A stretch of 44,893 nucleotides of DNA. It comes from CAIJXO01 sp964485905. Its GTDB lineage: Bacteria; Patescibacteriota; Minisyncoccia; Phycocordibacterales; GWA1-40-21. The notes beneath the pieces were generated by a model. It saw only the letters and a list, made by a program, of their open reading frames with translations. It was not told where the DNA came from and searched no databases. The DNA is taken from assembly GCA_964485905.1 (NCBI GenBank), contig CAZAJY010000004.1, positions 1 through 44,893 of the forward strand, written 5' to 3'. Numbering within the stretch: position 1 is the stretch's first letter; each line of letters starts with the position of its first letter. Made by a program: the position numbers and the translations under genes. This document shows positions 43,922-44,893 of the stretch, piece after piece.

Positions 43922-44774
43922 ATAATTTTAATTTTTCTTCTACGACTTTTTCTACCGCCTGAACAGAATCCTTCATATATTTATAAGGGGCGACTTCGTC
44001 TGGATTTTCCTGTAAAGATTTTACTATGGCCTTACGAAAAGCCACCCTGATTTCAGTATTAACATGAATCACAGATATACCAGCCTTAATTGCGGATATA
44101 AGATCTTCTGGCGAATTACCCGAAGCACCATGCAAAACCAATGGGACACCAGCCACTTCTTTTATCTCCTTTATTCGATTAATATTTAGAGCTGGATTTC
44201 GTCCCCCCTTAAGCATACCGTGTATATTACCAACTGCCGGCGCCAATAGATCCACCCCAGTTTCTTCAACAAATTTTTTGGCTTCTTCCGGCTTGGTTAA
44301 AAATTCCTCGGTAATATTTACATCTTTTGGTACTTCATCTAATACTTTGGACGAACTCCCAATAAAACCAAGTTCTGCTTCTACTAAAATATCTGGATTT
44401 ATACTTTTAGCATATTCCACACATTGTTTAGTCATTTTTATATTCTCTTCATAGGAATTCTCAGAGCCATCATAAATAACCGCATCGTAACCAGCATCCA
44501 CCACTTCTTTAACTCCATCAAAGGTATGTGTATGGTCGGCATTCAAAAAAATTGGATAATCAAATTCATCTCTTAAATTCTTAATTAGGGCCACAGCTCT
44601 TTTTGTGCCGATATAATTTCTTTCACCTTCAGCGGTACCAATAATCACTGGCACATCTAATTTTTTAGCTGCCTCAAAAATTCCCTTCAATATTTCTAAA
44701 TTGGAAATATTAAAATGCCCGATCGCTATTCCCTTTTTCTCAGCTTCTAAAATGTATTGTTTTAATGTATTCAT
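43908..44774 (-). CDS. Class II fructose-bisphosphate aldolase
   Basis: A zinc aldolase that splits or forms fructose-1,6-bisphosphate or a related sugar bisphosphate. The 288-aa protein has LNADHTHTFDG (catalytic Asp, zinc His), YDGSENSYEENI, AELGFIG, VGNIHG and VLHGASGNSPED, with a C-terminal INVNTE-like VIHVNTEIR motif. Length and motifs fit the FbaA/GatY/KbaY group; the exact sugar cannot be told. TAAAAT lies 6 nt before the ATG. Confidence 0.92.
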   Translation of the reverse strand: MNTLKQYILEAEKKGIAIGHFNISNLEILKGIFEAAKKLDVPVIIGTAEGERNYIGTKRAVALIKNLRDEFDYPIFLNADHTHTFDGVKEVVDAGYDAVIYDGSENSYEENIKMTKQCVEYAKSINPDILVEAELGFIGSSSKVLDEVPKDVNITEEFLTKPEEAKKFVEETGVDLLAPAVGNIHGMLKGGRNPALNINRIKEIKEVAGVPLVLHGASGNSPEDLISAIKAGISVIHVNTEIRVAFRKAIVKSLQENPDEVAPYKYMKDSVQAVEKVVEEKLKLFTPQ

Positions 44775-44780
44775 GTATTT

Positions 44781-44786
44781 ATTTTA
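44781..44786 (-). promoter_or_regulatory. -10 box of the aldolase gene (leaderless)
   Basis: TAAAAT on the minus strand with a 6-nt gap to the ATG, the same spacing as at dnaE. The rest of the window (44787-44893) is AT-rich and shows no gene. Confidence 0.45.
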
Positions 44787-44893
44787 ACAAAATTACGGCT
44801 AAAAAGCGAGTTACTGCTTTTTCGTGCCTTACGGACTGAGTTTTTTAGTAAAAAAACGAAGGAGTAGAGAAATAATTTTGTGACGACAAAATT

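Noticed and set aside
1..44893. CRISPR array, prophage, IS transposase or recoded UGA
   Set aside because: No regularly spaced repeats, phage structural genes or transposase were seen. UGA occurs as a stop (receiver gene) and Trp is encoded by TGG, so the standard code fits.

Overview
The window is an AT-rich chromosomal segment from what is very probably a Patescibacteria/CPR bacterium, most likely of the Parcubacteria group. This is inferred from the gene content and style. Housekeeping proteins are compact (ValS of 722 aa, ThrS without a TGS domain, YbeY of 114 aa). There are many short membrane proteins. Ribonucleotide reductase is B12-dependent, a RNase J is present, and almost no gene has a Shine-Dalgarno sequence. 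Several genes have a TATAAT-like box only 6-8 nt before the start codon, so many mRNAs are probably leaderless. The standard bacterial code fits everything seen; nothing suggests UGA recoding.

Layout. 1-5.6 kb: dnaE, a small membrane protein, and thrS behind a T-box leader. 5.6-9.4 kb: a cell-surface locus in which a sortase lies between two large exported proteins that share PKD-like repeats; one ends in a VPYTG-type sorting signal. 9.4-16 kb: pth, lepB, a degenerate HisRS paralogue, bS21, ybeY, ftsA, ftsZ, trxB and tRNA-Val. 16.1-16.6 kb: a GC-rich, foreign-looking cassette with a lone response-regulator receiver gene. 16.6-24.3 kb: M29 aminopeptidase, mscL, tRNA-Ser, a rearranged tRNA-Glu locus, DUF167, tsaD, valS, a PrsW-like protease and hsp20. 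24.3-26.9 kb: tRNA-Phe, a frameshifted EPSP-synthase-like gene, tRNA-Arg, a LAGLIDADG-like gene, a glutaredoxin, and tRNA-Gly followed by an unusual tRNA-derived element. 26.6-33.4 kb: an FtsB/DivIC-like gene, an unlisted 36-aa membrane protein, lepA, murJ, the RNase P RNA and nrdJ. 33.5-36.7 kb: DUF192, AlkD-like, LysE-type and MFS transporter genes. 36.8-37.9 kb: a structured non-coding RNA of unknown family, then tRNA-Ser(GGA) overlapped by a LAGLIDADG endonuclease gene. 37.9-44.8 kb: htpX, a NUDIX gene, lemA, secG, a peptide-binding protein, RNase J and a class II aldolase.

Most genes serve translation (aminoacylation, tRNA processing, peptidyl-tRNA recycling), cell division and wall building (FtsA, FtsZ, FtsB-like, MurJ), and protein export and surface anchoring (LepB, SecG, sortase). 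The most unusual material is non-coding and tRNA-linked: two tRNA genes are followed by elements that share a covarying hairpin and end in a copy of the host tRNA 3' end; two LAGLIDADG-type genes sit directly upstream of tRNA genes; a GC-rich cassette sits behind tRNA-Val; and there is an unassigned RNA of about 250 nt.
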